Below are positions 41,768-49,631 of a stretch of 64,000 nucleotides of DNA, in pieces; the first letter of the stretch is position 1, and every line of letters starts with the position of its first letter. This stretch comes from Nitrososphaerota archaeon (GTDB taxonomy: Archaea > Thermoproteota > Nitrososphaeria > Nitrososphaerales > UBA183). Below the pieces are notes generated by a model, which searched no databases, was not told where the DNA came from, and saw only the letters and a program-made list of their open reading frames with translations. Where the stretch lies: the NCBI GenBank assembly GCA_029785235.1, contig JAFMAA010000002.1, positions 62,001 to 126,000 of the forward strand, read 5' to 3'. A program made the position numbers and the translations under genes.

Positions 41768-42940
41768 TCAGCTTTGAGCGGGCTGGAACGGGTCCGGTTC
41801 GTCCTTCTTCTCTGACAGCAGCGTCGGCCCGGCCGGCTGAGGGAGGGCGGCGGGCTCGCCGATGGAGGCCTCGACGGGGAATATGCTGTACTCGCTGGTG
41901 CCCAGCGCCGGAGCCGATGGGGCCTTTCCGTGGGGCATGGGCTCTGCTAGTATCCCCTTCATCACCGGGAGCCTGTACACCACGTCCGGGACCTTCTCTG
42001 AAGGGGCCATGTCTATGGGCCCGTACATGGACTCCAGGTGGCTCTTGTACTGGGCCATGTCAGCGTCTGACTTCGACGTGAATATGATCTTCGTCGACCC
42101 GTTGTCGTAGAGTATCTCGAAGGTCCTCTGCACTGACGAGTAGAGGTGTTTCAGTCTGGGGGCCGCTTCCTTGGAGAGTGGCTCCTCGAGCTTCGGAAGG
42201 GTCACGGCCTCCATTATCTGTGACATCGCTTGGGGCTTCTCCTGCTCTTCGGTCCAGGCCTTGCCGACTTCTATGGACCCGGCCGTCATCCCCCAGTTGA
42301 CGCTCGACAGGGCCTTCGAGGAGGGCGGGGTGGGGAGGTGTATGAAGGTCGGGAGCTCCTCGGACGTGATTACGAATGACGGGGACTCGAGCCTGGCGCC
42401 GCCGTACCGCCTGATGTATGGGGTGATGTCTGTGACCATCCGCCTCTCCACCAGTTCTATGAGCATCCTCGGGTCTTTGTACACGAACTCGTCGAGGTGG
42501 TCTACCTCGTCGTAGCAGTGGGAGAACGGGAGGTCGTAGATGTTCGCCTCGTCTCCTATCCACATTCCCTGGATCGCCATCAGTATCTTGGGGAGCGGCG
42601 CCGCCGCGTCTATCTTGCCCATTCGCGCCTCGGCCTGCCTGTAGTAATCGGTCCTTAGGGCCTTGTTCTTCACCTGGTACGGGTTTCCGTCGTAGTCGAC
42701 CTTCTCTATCGGCGTCTCGGCCATTGCTTTGTATGCCTGCATGCCGAGCTTCAGGCCGGTCAGTTCGGCCTGCATGTCCTTCTGCAAGAACGAGAACTGC
42801 ACCCAGGCGGCCTTGGGGGCGGCCTTTTCTATCGCATAGATCAGCTCCCCTATCAGTGACTGTTCTGTCTGGTACTTCGGCATCGACATCAGGTGGGCGT
42901 CCTTCTGGCTTACGTTGAAGAAGCGAATGGGGTCAGTCAT
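41768..42940 (-). CDS. N-terminal-domain partner of the coupling ATPase, 390 aa
   Basis: ATG 42940 overlaps the end of the membrane gene. The segment FVITSEELPTFIHLPTPPS near residue 190 resembles the S-x-E-L-A-x-L-x-H-L-P motif that precedes the ATPase core in single-chain archaeal and bacterial conjugative ATPases. Downstream, a second alpha/beta domain (FEILYDNGSTKIIFTSKSDAD) and a Pro-rich tail. It sits between the membrane protein and the ATPase, as expected if one ancestral protein was split in three. Confidence 0.6.
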   Translation of the reverse strand: MTDPIRFFNVSQKDAHLMSMPKYQTEQSLIGELIYAIEKAAPKAAWVQFSFLQKDMQAELTGLKLGMQAYKAMAETPIEKVDYDGNPYQVKNKALRTDYYRQAEARMGKIDAAAPLPKILMAIQGMWIGDEANIYDLPFSHCYDEVDHLDEFVYKDPRMLIELVERRMVTDITPYIRRYGGARLESPSFVITSEELPTFIHLPTPPSSKALSSVNWGMTAGSIEVGKAWTEEQEKPQAMSQIMEAVTLPKLEEPLSKEAAPRLKHLYSSVQRTFEILYDNGSTKIIFTSKSDADMAQYKSHLESMYGPIDMAPSEKVPDVVYRLPVMKGILAEPMPHGKAPSAPALGTSEYSIFPVEASIGEPAALPQPAGPTLLSEKKDEPDPFQPAQS

Positions 42941-43385
42941 ACTTCTCACCAGGTTGCGTGTCGCCGCCAAGGTGCAGAACCCGGGAGCTCAGTCGCGGGT
43001 ACTTCATGTGGTCGCGCCGCGTGGTGTTGGCTGCCGGGCCGAGGAGGCGCGTGAGCACCGACATCAGGACTATCGCAGAGATGAACTGGACGACTATCTC
43101 TTGGTACCAGACGCCGAACGTTATGTATGGCCCCAGCCACCATATGAACAGCCCGATGAGCATGACGGGCATGATCTTCAACAGGTCGGTGCCGTAGGCC
43201 TGCGCCGGTTGGTTAGCGGGGACCACCCCTATCCTCTTGAAGACGAGCACCCAGTCGCGGGGAGTGTCATGGTCCCTGAACGGGCGATGATAGCGCCCCA
43301 GATCGTATCTGTACGATATAGCGTACAGAGCTATGAGATAGGGGATAGGCGTGTCGAAGAACAGGAACTCCAGGGCGTTGAACAT
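42933..43385 (-). CDS. membrane subunit of the coupling module, 150 aa
   Basis: Hydrophobic segments at ~4-22, ~75-92 and ~96-115. ATG 43385 is 26 bases from a TTAAAA box at ~43411, so the module has its own promoter. No family by sequence; role as membrane anchor of the ATPase inferred from order. Confidence 0.6.
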   Translation of the reverse strand: MFNALEFLFFDTPIPYLIALYAISYRYDLGRYHRPFRDHDTPRDWVLVFKRIGVVPANQPAQAYGTDLLKIMPVMLIGLFIWWLGPYITFGVWYQEIVVQFISAIVLMSVLTRLLGPAANTTRRDHMKYPRLSSRVLHLGGDTQPGEKYD

Positions 43386-43461
43386 CTGTCGTTGAGCGCC
43401 GGTGTTCTTTTAAGACTGTCATGAAGTGACCCGTTAAAAGGCGCCAGCGGGATGTCTTTCG

Positions 43462-43989
43462 ATGTCTTCGGAAGCACCGCTGACCGTCAGGCCCGCCCTC
43501 ACCCCTGCAGCGTTCAGCGCTGGAATCCTCGCCGCATCGCTGTTCTTCGTATCTCTCGGCATCGCGTACCTTGTTCACATCCCACCGGTCGAGCAGTACG
43601 CGGTAGCCACGCTCCTCGGATTCCTGTTCTTGGGCCTCCTGGCAGTCGCAATCTGGCGCGACATCGTAGCTTACGCCACCCAGTCATACGTGATCGGGAA
43701 TGACATAGTGAAGATCAACGTCGGGTTCGCTCTCAAACAGTCGAAGTCCATCGACAGGACCAACATAGCCAGCGTCGACTGCGTGCTGCCATTCCCTGCC
43801 AGGATCTTCGGGATTGGCTCTGTTACAATCAACACAACCGACGGATACTCTGAGACCATGTTGAACGTGCGCAACCCGTCCGACATAGCCAAGCACATCG
43901 AGCCACGGGCTTCCGGAGCATCGTCAAGGGACACAGTGGACCATCATCTAACGACAATGGCTCCAGCCAGCTCTCCTGCAACGGTCTAG
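43462..43989 (+). CDS. membrane protein with bacterial PH domain (bPH2/YdbT-like), 175 aa
   Basis: Two transmembrane helices (residues ~15-35, ~40-62) followed by a strand-rich domain (YVIGNDIVKINVGFALKQSKSI...ITINTTDGYSE) of the bPH2 type. ATG 43462 is 27 bases from a TTAAAA box, so leaderless. Function in such proteins is poorly known; membrane-associated. Confidence 0.7.
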   Translation: MSSEAPLTVRPALTPAAFSAGILAASLFFVSLGIAYLVHIPPVEQYAVATLLGFLFLGLLAVAIWRDIVAYATQSYVIGNDIVKINVGFALKQSKSIDRTNIASVDCVLPFPARIFGIGSVTINTTDGYSETMLNVRNPSDIAKHIEPRASGASSRDTVDHHLTTMAPASSPATV

Positions 43990-44035
43990 CAGCCCGGGAT
44001 ACCACCTGTTTTATTGTATCTGCGCTTCTTGATGC

Positions 44036-45781
44036 ATGTGCGGGCTCATCGGATGCACTGGGTGCGCACGGGCATACGCAACTGTCACAGACGGCCTCTC
44101 GCGCCTTGAGTACAGGGGGTACGACTCAGCCGGCATCGCCGTAGCCGACGCCGGGGAGATCAGGGTCAAGAAGGGTGTTGGGAAGGTCAACGCTGTGCTA
44201 GCCCCGTTCAATGGCGTCGCGATGCCGGGCGCCGCTGCGATCGGGCACGTACGCTGGGCCAACCATGGCGCCGTTTCGACGGCCAATGCGCACCCCTTCC
44301 TTTCTTGCGACTCGCGCATAGCCGTTGTGCACAACGGGCTCGTTACCAATCATGAAGAGCTGAGAAAGGCGCTCGAGGCCGCGGGGCATGTGTTTTCAAG
44401 CGAGACAGACAGTGAGGTGATCGTACATCTAATCGAGGCGGCCTATGCCGGTACGATGGACCCGCTCTATGCGACCAGGGCCGCGTTCATGCAGGTCGCC
44501 GGCGACAATGCGTTTGTGGCGCTTTTCTCTGTGGCTGGGGTGATGACTGGCGCCCGCCGCGGACTGCCGCTTGTGATCGGGGTCGGAAGCGACAGGACGT
44601 TCGTGTCGAGCGATGTAGTCGGATTCCTGAAATGGACTGACAGGGCAATATTCGTAGGAGATGGATGCTCGTTCATGGCCACGAAGTACAATGTCAACAT
44701 GGTGGACGCCAAGGGCGACCCCGTTGCCAAGGATGCCGTCCAGGTCCCCTGGGAGTTCGCGGAGACCGAGCTTCGCGGATACAAGCACTACACGCTGAAG
44801 GAGATAGAGGAGCAGCCCGCGGTTCTTGCCAGGATAGCGAGTATGCCTAGGTCGGCGTTCACCGATGCTGCTCAGCTGATAGACGACGCCATGAACGTGG
44901 TGTTGGTGGGAGCCGGGAGCAGTTACAACGCGGCGGCGTTCTTCAGGGCGCTGCTCAACCAGAAGTACAGTGCCAAGTTCTACGCTTTGTCTTCTGAGGA
45001 GTTCAAACATGCCAGCACCCGCCTCGGACCACGCGACGTCATCGTAGCGTTCAGCCAGAGCGGGGAGACAGCTGACACCCTTGACGCGGTGCGGGCCGCA
45101 AAGAGAGGAGGCGCCAGGGCCCTGTCGTTCGTCAACACCCCCGGGTCCTCCCTCGTCAGGGAGTCCGACGTGGCGGTCAGCATGGGGTGCGGGCCGGAGA
45201 TGGGGGTAGCGGCTACTAAGAGCTTCACGGCCAGCCTGTATTCATCGGTGCGCGTCCTTGAGGCTATCACCGGCGCAAGGATGGCTGGGAAGATAGAAAA
45301 CGACGTGAATACGCTGTTGCAAACAAGCGTCTCATGTGCTGTCGACGCCATGGCTGGCCATAACGACGTCTACATGATAGGGAGCGGGTTGGGGCATCCC
45401 CTGGCCCTTGAGGGTGCTCTGAAGACCAAAGAACTTGCTCTTGTCCATGCCGAGGGCCTGGCCTCTAGCGAGTTCAAGCACGGTCCCCTCGCCTTGAGGA
45501 ACGGGACTCCTGTGCTCTGCGTTGATGTCGGCGGAGAGTCGCATTATGACGTGGTGACCAGCGCGGAGGCCCTCAAAGTAAGGGGAGCCGTGCTGATCGG
45601 CATTACTAGCATCCCTGACCAGGTGTACGACAGCGTGGTGCACATACCATCGCAAGATGACATCTGTGGCGCCATAGAGGCCGCAATACCCCTTCAGCGC
45701 ATAGCCTATGAGCTGGCACTGAGGTCCAACATAGACCCAGACCACCCTAGGAATCTCGCAACATCTGTTACGGTGCGTTGA
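44036..45781 (+). CDS. glmS: glutamine-fructose-6-phosphate aminotransferase, 581 aa
   Basis: Class II glutamine amidotransferase domain with N-terminal nucleophile Cys2 in MCGLIGCTG and RWANHG, then two SIS sugar-isomerase domains (SQSGETADTLDA; SEFKHGPLAL). Ends in the usual DHPRNLATSVTV tail. Makes glucosamine-6-phosphate for amino-sugar synthesis (surface glycans, cell wall-like polymers). TTTTATT at 44007 is 27 bases upstream, so leaderless. Length is normal for the family. Unusual cargo if this is a mobile element. Confidence 0.95.
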   Translation: MCGLIGCTGCARAYATVTDGLSRLEYRGYDSAGIAVADAGEIRVKKGVGKVNAVLAPFNGVAMPGAAAIGHVRWANHGAVSTANAHPFLSCDSRIAVVHNGLVTNHEELRKALEAAGHVFSSETDSEVIVHLIEAAYAGTMDPLYATRAAFMQVAGDNAFVALFSVAGVMTGARRGLPLVIGVGSDRTFVSSDVVGFLKWTDRAIFVGDGCSFMATKYNVNMVDAKGDPVAKDAVQVPWEFAETELRGYKHYTLKEIEEQPAVLARIASMPRSAFTDAAQLIDDAMNVVLVGAGSSYNAAAFFRALLNQKYSAKFYALSSEEFKHASTRLGPRDVIVAFSQSGETADTLDAVRAAKRGGARALSFVNTPGSSLVRESDVAVSMGCGPEMGVAATKSFTASLYSSVRVLEAITGARMAGKIENDVNTLLQTSVSCAVDAMAGHNDVYMIGSGLGHPLALEGALKTKELALVHAEGLASSEFKHGPLALRNGTPVLCVDVGGESHYDVVTSAEALKVRGAVLIGITSIPDQVYDSVVHIPSQDDICGAIEAAIPLQRIAYELALRSNIDPDHPRNLATSVTVR

Positions 45782-45814
45782 GAAAGGTACAGTCGTAAAA
45801 AGAACAGTCGGGCG

Positions 45815-46621
45815 CTATGACTGCGCCCGCGGTGCGAGATAGAACGTGGTTGTTATGTTGTCTGAGATTGATGTGGCCTTCAGCGGCTTTGCGGTGGCGT
45901 ATTCGATTGTGATATCGTCTTCCTTGACGGTCTTCAGGTACTTCGACATGCGCTCTATGTTGTATGTGGTTACTACCGGTCGCAGGTCGGTGCCTAGAGG
46001 CGCTATGTCGACCCCGTCGCCAGCGTCGAGGGTCCGTGCTGCCTTGCCGGAGTCTCCGCTGCTGCTGAACCTGACTGTGCGCTTGGCAAGGTCCGTCTCG
46101 AGCGTGACGAGCTCGGATGCCACGGCCATGTCGGCCAGGATGTCCTTGATGGTCTGCGTCCCTGATTTGATCGAAGCCTGCGGTTCGTGCTTTGGCAGGG
46201 GAGAGATCGGGTTGGTCGGTTCTATCAGATAGAGCTCGTATTCGAGGACTCTTCTGGTGTTCTTGAGGGCGAGGCGCACAGACCGCCGATAGTCCACCGG
46301 CTTCTCTGCGGGTTCCGGGTCCATGCTGACCTGAAGGATGTCATCGTCGTCGGCCCTGTTGATGACCTTGAGCATGTCTGCGAGCTTGATGGCGAACTCG
46401 GCTTTTCTGCCTGAGCTCAGCTTCTTTGCCAGGGCCCTCACCTCTATGAGCTGTATGTGCTCAGGGTCCATTGACGCATGGTAGAGGCCGTCATGGCGGA
46501 CCGACCACAGCAATTCTTCGCCGTTGAGTTTGAGTGCAGCGATGGAGTCGGCGAGTCCGTTCAACGGGGCTCCCAACGACATAGAGAACCTTTCTTCCTT
46601 CTGTGTTTGTACGGTCTTCAT
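45815..46621 (-). CDS. pcn: DNA sliding clamp PCNA, 268 aa
   Basis: Archaeal PCNA fold with its closing strand pattern YLKTVKEDDITIEYATAKPLKATS and TTFYLAPR. The first ~12 residues may be an extension; ATG 46582 would give the usual ~255 residues. ATG 46621 is 28 bases from a CGCTTATCT box. The ring trimer tethers polymerase, ligase and nucleases to DNA. It diverges from orc1/cdc6 across the repeat-rich region 46660-47101. Confidence 0.9.
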   Translation of the reverse strand: MKTVQTQKEERFSMSLGAPLNGLADSIAALKLNGEELLWSVRHDGLYHASMDPEHIQLIEVRALAKKLSSGRKAEFAIKLADMLKVINRADDDDILQVSMDPEPAEKPVDYRRSVRLALKNTRRVLEYELYLIEPTNPISPLPKHEPQASIKSGTQTIKDILADMAVASELVTLETDLAKRTVRFSSSGDSGKAARTLDAGDGVDIAPLGTDLRPVVTTYNIERMSKYLKTVKEDDITIEYATAKPLKATSISDNITTTFYLAPRAQS

Positions 46622-46947
46622 TGGACCCTAGTTCCCAGAAATCATAGATAAGCGCTTACAAGAGCGGAGGCGTGTTAGATAACACAAGAAAAGGCGAACA
46701 TCAGCTTATATCGGGTTGCGCCTCCCGGCGGCGCTGGAAGTTCCAAGATGGCCGCTTGCAGACACACCCCCCTCCCCCTGGGCGATAATATTTCATCGCC
46801 CATAAATAGCAACCCCGTGCGTCGGCCTACCGTACTGTCCCGCCTAATGTTGAATGCGCAGATGAGAAGGAGCGAGCGGTTCAGTGAATGTTCTCTAATT
46901 GTAACTACTGTAGGGCTAGGGTGTGTGTCTGACCCCCCTGTTTTTGG

Positions 46948-47013
46948 CGTGATTAATCGGTACACCCCCCACGTGATAAACGTGATTAATCGGTACACCC
47001 CCCACGTGATAAA
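46948..47013. repeat. 33-bp perfect tandem repeat, two copies
   Basis: Identical copies with no spacer, each containing CACGTG and a six-C run; candidate initiator-binding iterons. Confidence 0.85.
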
Positions 47014-47045
47014 CGTGATAATGCGAGTTAACGACCTGCCAGGCC

Positions 47046-47101
47046 GCTGGTTCGAGGTTTTCATGAAAATGGCAGCTGGTTCGAGGTTTTCATGAAAATG
47101 G
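47046..47101. repeat. 27-bp direct repeat (period 29) covering the orc1/cdc6 start
   Basis: Two identical copies containing GGTTCGAGG and TTTTCATGAAAA; the second copy includes the ATG at 47092. Suggests autoregulation by the initiator. Confidence 0.85.
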
Positions 47102-48213
47102 TTGACCAAAGACAGGTCGTCAAGAACAGGCTGGCCCTTGGTGAGTCATTCCATCCTACCCAGCTCTGGTATAGGGGAGAGGAGTACACTGCTGTGCGCG
47201 CCGAGTTCGAGGCGTTTGCTATGCAGGATTACGACGCTGCAGGACCTCACATCGTCGTCACAGGAGCTCCAGGGATGGGGAAGACCCTTGTCGTGGAGAA
47301 GGTTGCAGACGACCTGGCTGCATTGGCCCAGTCAAAGATGAGGGTCTTGCGCACCTCCTACATCAACTGCCGGCGCGAGAAGAACGAATACATGATCTTG
47401 AAGAAGATGGCCACTGACTTCGGGGTCAACGTCCCGCCCACTGGCTGGCAGGTCAATAGGCTTCTGGACGTCGTGTACAACATGAAGGTCAACAAGCTCG
47501 TTGTCATCGACGATGCCGACCTCATCCTGCCCAAGATGATAGACTTCATCGGGATGCTGACGCGCATGCCAGGCCTGGGGATGATAATGGTGAGCAACAG
47601 GATCGGCTTCGAGGAGCTGATAGACGATCCGGCGGTCCTGTCCTCGCTCGGTAAAACCCAGGTATACTTCAAGCCCTACTCCGTCGAGGCCCTGAGGGCG
47701 ATACTGGCCGAGCGTACAAAGGAGGCGTTCACGTCCCCACTTGACGAGTCGGTCCTGAACCTGTGCGCCGCGCTAGCCGTGGGGAAGAATGGTGACGTCA
47801 GGTACCTCATGGGGCTGGTCGGGAGAGCCGCCACCAAAGCGGAGAACGATGGGGCCGACAGGATAGCGGTGAGGCATGTGTACGAAGCGGACAGGGAGAC
47901 CCAGGACTTGGACATGACCATAGTCCTGAGAGGGATGCCGTCCACGTGGAGGTACCTCTTCCTGTCGGTGATAGCGCATCACCCCGACACAGAGTGGCGG
48001 AAGATCTACCACACGTTCGTGATATCAGGACCGGAGGCTGGATACGAGCCCCTCAGCTACTACAGGGCGCTCGAGGCCCTGAAGAACCTGGAGAAGGCCG
48101 GCCTGGTGTCGGTGCAATCGATACGGAAGGTGGGGACGAAGGTGAGGCTCATAGCCGACCCCGGGACAGCCAAGAAAGTACTGGAGAAGCTGACCGACGA
48201 GAGAGGCGTCTAG
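47092..48213 (+). CDS. orc1/cdc6: Orc1/Cdc6-family replication initiator, 373 aa
   Basis: AAA+ core with Walker A VTGAPGMGKT (56-65) and Walker B LVVIDDADL (136-144), sensor-region arginines, then a winged helix (WRKIYHTFVISG...ALEALKNLEKAGLV) at the C-terminus. Slightly short for the family. Binds origin repeats and loads MCM in archaea. ATG 47092 lies inside a direct repeat; ATG 47098 is also possible. A TniB-like ATPase is the main alternative, but the winged helix and adjacent iterons favour Orc1/Cdc6. Confidence 0.75.
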   Translation: MKMVDQRQVVKNRLALGESFHPTQLWYRGEEYTAVRAEFEAFAMQDYDAAGPHIVVTGAPGMGKTLVVEKVADDLAALAQSKMRVLRTSYINCRREKNEYMILKKMATDFGVNVPPTGWQVNRLLDVVYNMKVNKLVVIDDADLILPKMIDFIGMLTRMPGLGMIMVSNRIGFEELIDDPAVLSSLGKTQVYFKPYSVEALRAILAERTKEAFTSPLDESVLNLCAALAVGKNGDVRYLMGLVGRAATKAENDGADRIAVRHVYEADRETQDLDMTIVLRGMPSTWRYLFLSVIAHHPDTEWRKIYHTFVISGPEAGYEPLSYYRALEALKNLEKAGLVSVQSIRKVGTKVRLIADPGTAKKVLEKLTDERGV

Positions 48214-48267
48214 CCAGCTACAAGAGACGACGCCCGCGCCTTTTATCGCGGCCAGAAGTATCTCCCT

Positions 48268-49074
48268 GTGAGGATCGGGATAAGCACATTCTCCCTGCTG
48301 GGGATACCGTTGGAAGAGGCGGTCAGCATGGTCGCGGATGCTGGCGCCGACGCTGTCGAACTCTGGTGCGAGCCCCCACACTACGACGTCGAGAACACCC
48401 TCCCCGAGTTCGTAGAGCCGTTCGCCGGCTTCATCCGCCAGTACAAGATGCAGGTGTCGATGCACGCCCCGTTCAACGACCTCAACATAACCACGCGGTA
48501 CAACGACGTTAATCAGTCGATACAGAAGCTGATAGTCAAGCTGATCGACGAAGCCGACAAGATCGGGGCAGAGAGGATCACTGTCCATCCCGGCCAGGTG
48601 TATCACAAGGACCACGTAGAAAGCAGCGTCTACACCAGCATGGCGTTCTACCGGTCGATGGCGAGGGCGTCGAGAAGGGACACGAACATGGAGAACCAGG
48701 CCCCCACGGGGCACCCGTTCGCCCACACGGTCGCCAGCACCCTCGAGCAGCTAGACAAGATGATGAACGAGGTGCCCGAGGCAGGGCTTACCCTGGACAC
48801 GGGGCATGCCAACATCGCAGGGCTCGACCCGGTGATGCTCCTGCAGAGGTACGGCCGCAGGGTCACAGAGGTCCACCTGAGCAACAATGACGGGAGGATG
48901 GACTCCCACGACCTGATGTCGAAGGGGACCATGGACCTCGGGAGGTTCGTGGACGCGGCCAGGGACACTGACGCGACTGTGATACTGGAGCTCAACCCCT
49001 ACACCTACAAAGCGGACGACGTGATGGCGGAGTTCAAGCGGCTGGCCACCAGGGTGTCGGAAGGGCACTTCTAG
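48268..49074 (+). CDS. AP-endonuclease-2-type TIM barrel (endonuclease IV/sugar isomerase fold), 268 aa
   Basis: Metal-binding positions of the fold are present: VELWCE, SMHAPFNDLN, TVHPGQVYHKDH, LTLDTGHAN, EVHLSNND and ILELNP. GTG 48268 is 26 bases from a TTTTAT box. Either an abasic-site endonuclease (DNA repair) or a xylose-isomerase-like sugar enzyme; the replication/repair neighbourhood favours repair. Confidence 0.8.
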   Translation: MRIGISTFSLLGIPLEEAVSMVADAGADAVELWCEPPHYDVENTLPEFVEPFAGFIRQYKMQVSMHAPFNDLNITTRYNDVNQSIQKLIVKLIDEADKIGAERITVHPGQVYHKDHVESSVYTSMAFYRSMARASRRDTNMENQAPTGHPFAHTVASTLEQLDKMMNEVPEAGLTLDTGHANIAGLDPVMLLQRYGRRVTEVHLSNNDGRMDSHDLMSKGTMDLGRFVDAARDTDATVILELNPYTYKADDVMAEFKRLATRVSEGHF

Positions 49075-49123
49075 TCTGGACTGCCTGAAAAACGCAGGCG
49101 CCTGCCTCTAAATCTCAAGGCAT

Positions 49124-49594
49124 CTATCGTGGGTCAGGTGCGGCAGTCTCCTCGTCGCTTCTGGCGTTGAAAGACTCGAACCAATCCAACGCTTTCCCGG
49201 CACCTGCATTGAAGACGCCGACTGTCCCGACCGAGATTAGGATGAGGGCGGTGAACCCTTGAAGGGAGATCGGCCCGGTCACAAATGAAATCAGGAGCGC
49301 GGCTATGAAGAGGGCGCAGACTGTGAAGCACATCCAAAGACCAAGAGTGACAATCCCTTCACATTGGTTCGGCGCGGCCTTCGGAGGTACCTGCGAAAGA
49401 AGCGCGGCTTCGACGAAGTCCACCACATGGTAAGGGTCGTTCTGTACGTCCACTAGCCACTTGGCTTCGAGCTCCGAATAGCCGAACGACGGAGCGAGGC
49501 CCTTGACGAAGCGTTCAGCTCTGTCTCGCGGCGCTAGTTCTGGCTTCAAGGCCGCCTTCTCTTCCGCCTCCGGATAGCTCGATGCCTCTGACAC
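49124..49594 (-). CDS. membrane protein, 156 aa
   Basis: Soluble N-terminal helical part (FVKGLAPSFGYSELEAKWLVD), then two transmembrane helices (~85-107, ~112-132). GTG 49594 with a TATATC box about 25 bases upstream. Not recognised. Confidence 0.65.
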   Translation of the reverse strand: MSEASSYPEAEEKAALKPELAPRDRAERFVKGLAPSFGYSELEAKWLVDVQNDPYHVVDFVEAALLSQVPPKAAPNQCEGIVTLGLWMCFTVCALFIAALLISFVTGPISLQGFTALILISVGTVGVFNAGAGKALDWFESFNARSDEETAAPDPR

Positions 49595-49631
49595 ACTATT
49601 GTCATGCTGTCTGATATAAAACGGGGGAGAA

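Larger units (their letters stand above)
46660..47101. other. probable replication origin with iterons
   Basis: Between pcn and orc1/cdc6: an eight-base hairpin around AATATTTC (46779-46802) beside the AT-rich CATAAATAG; two perfect 33-bp tandem repeats at 46948-46980 and 46981-47013, each with GGTACACCCCCCACGTG, plus a partial third; a related CCCCCC box at 46932-46937; and two 27-bp direct repeats (47046-47072, 47075-47101) each with the palindrome TTTTCATGAAAA. G-string boxes next to AT-rich DNA beside an Orc1/Cdc6 gene are the classic archaeal origin layout. Confidence 0.7.

Noticed and set aside
46948..47101. CRISPR-like repeats
   Set aside because: Tandem copies without spacers next to an initiator gene; iterons explain them better.
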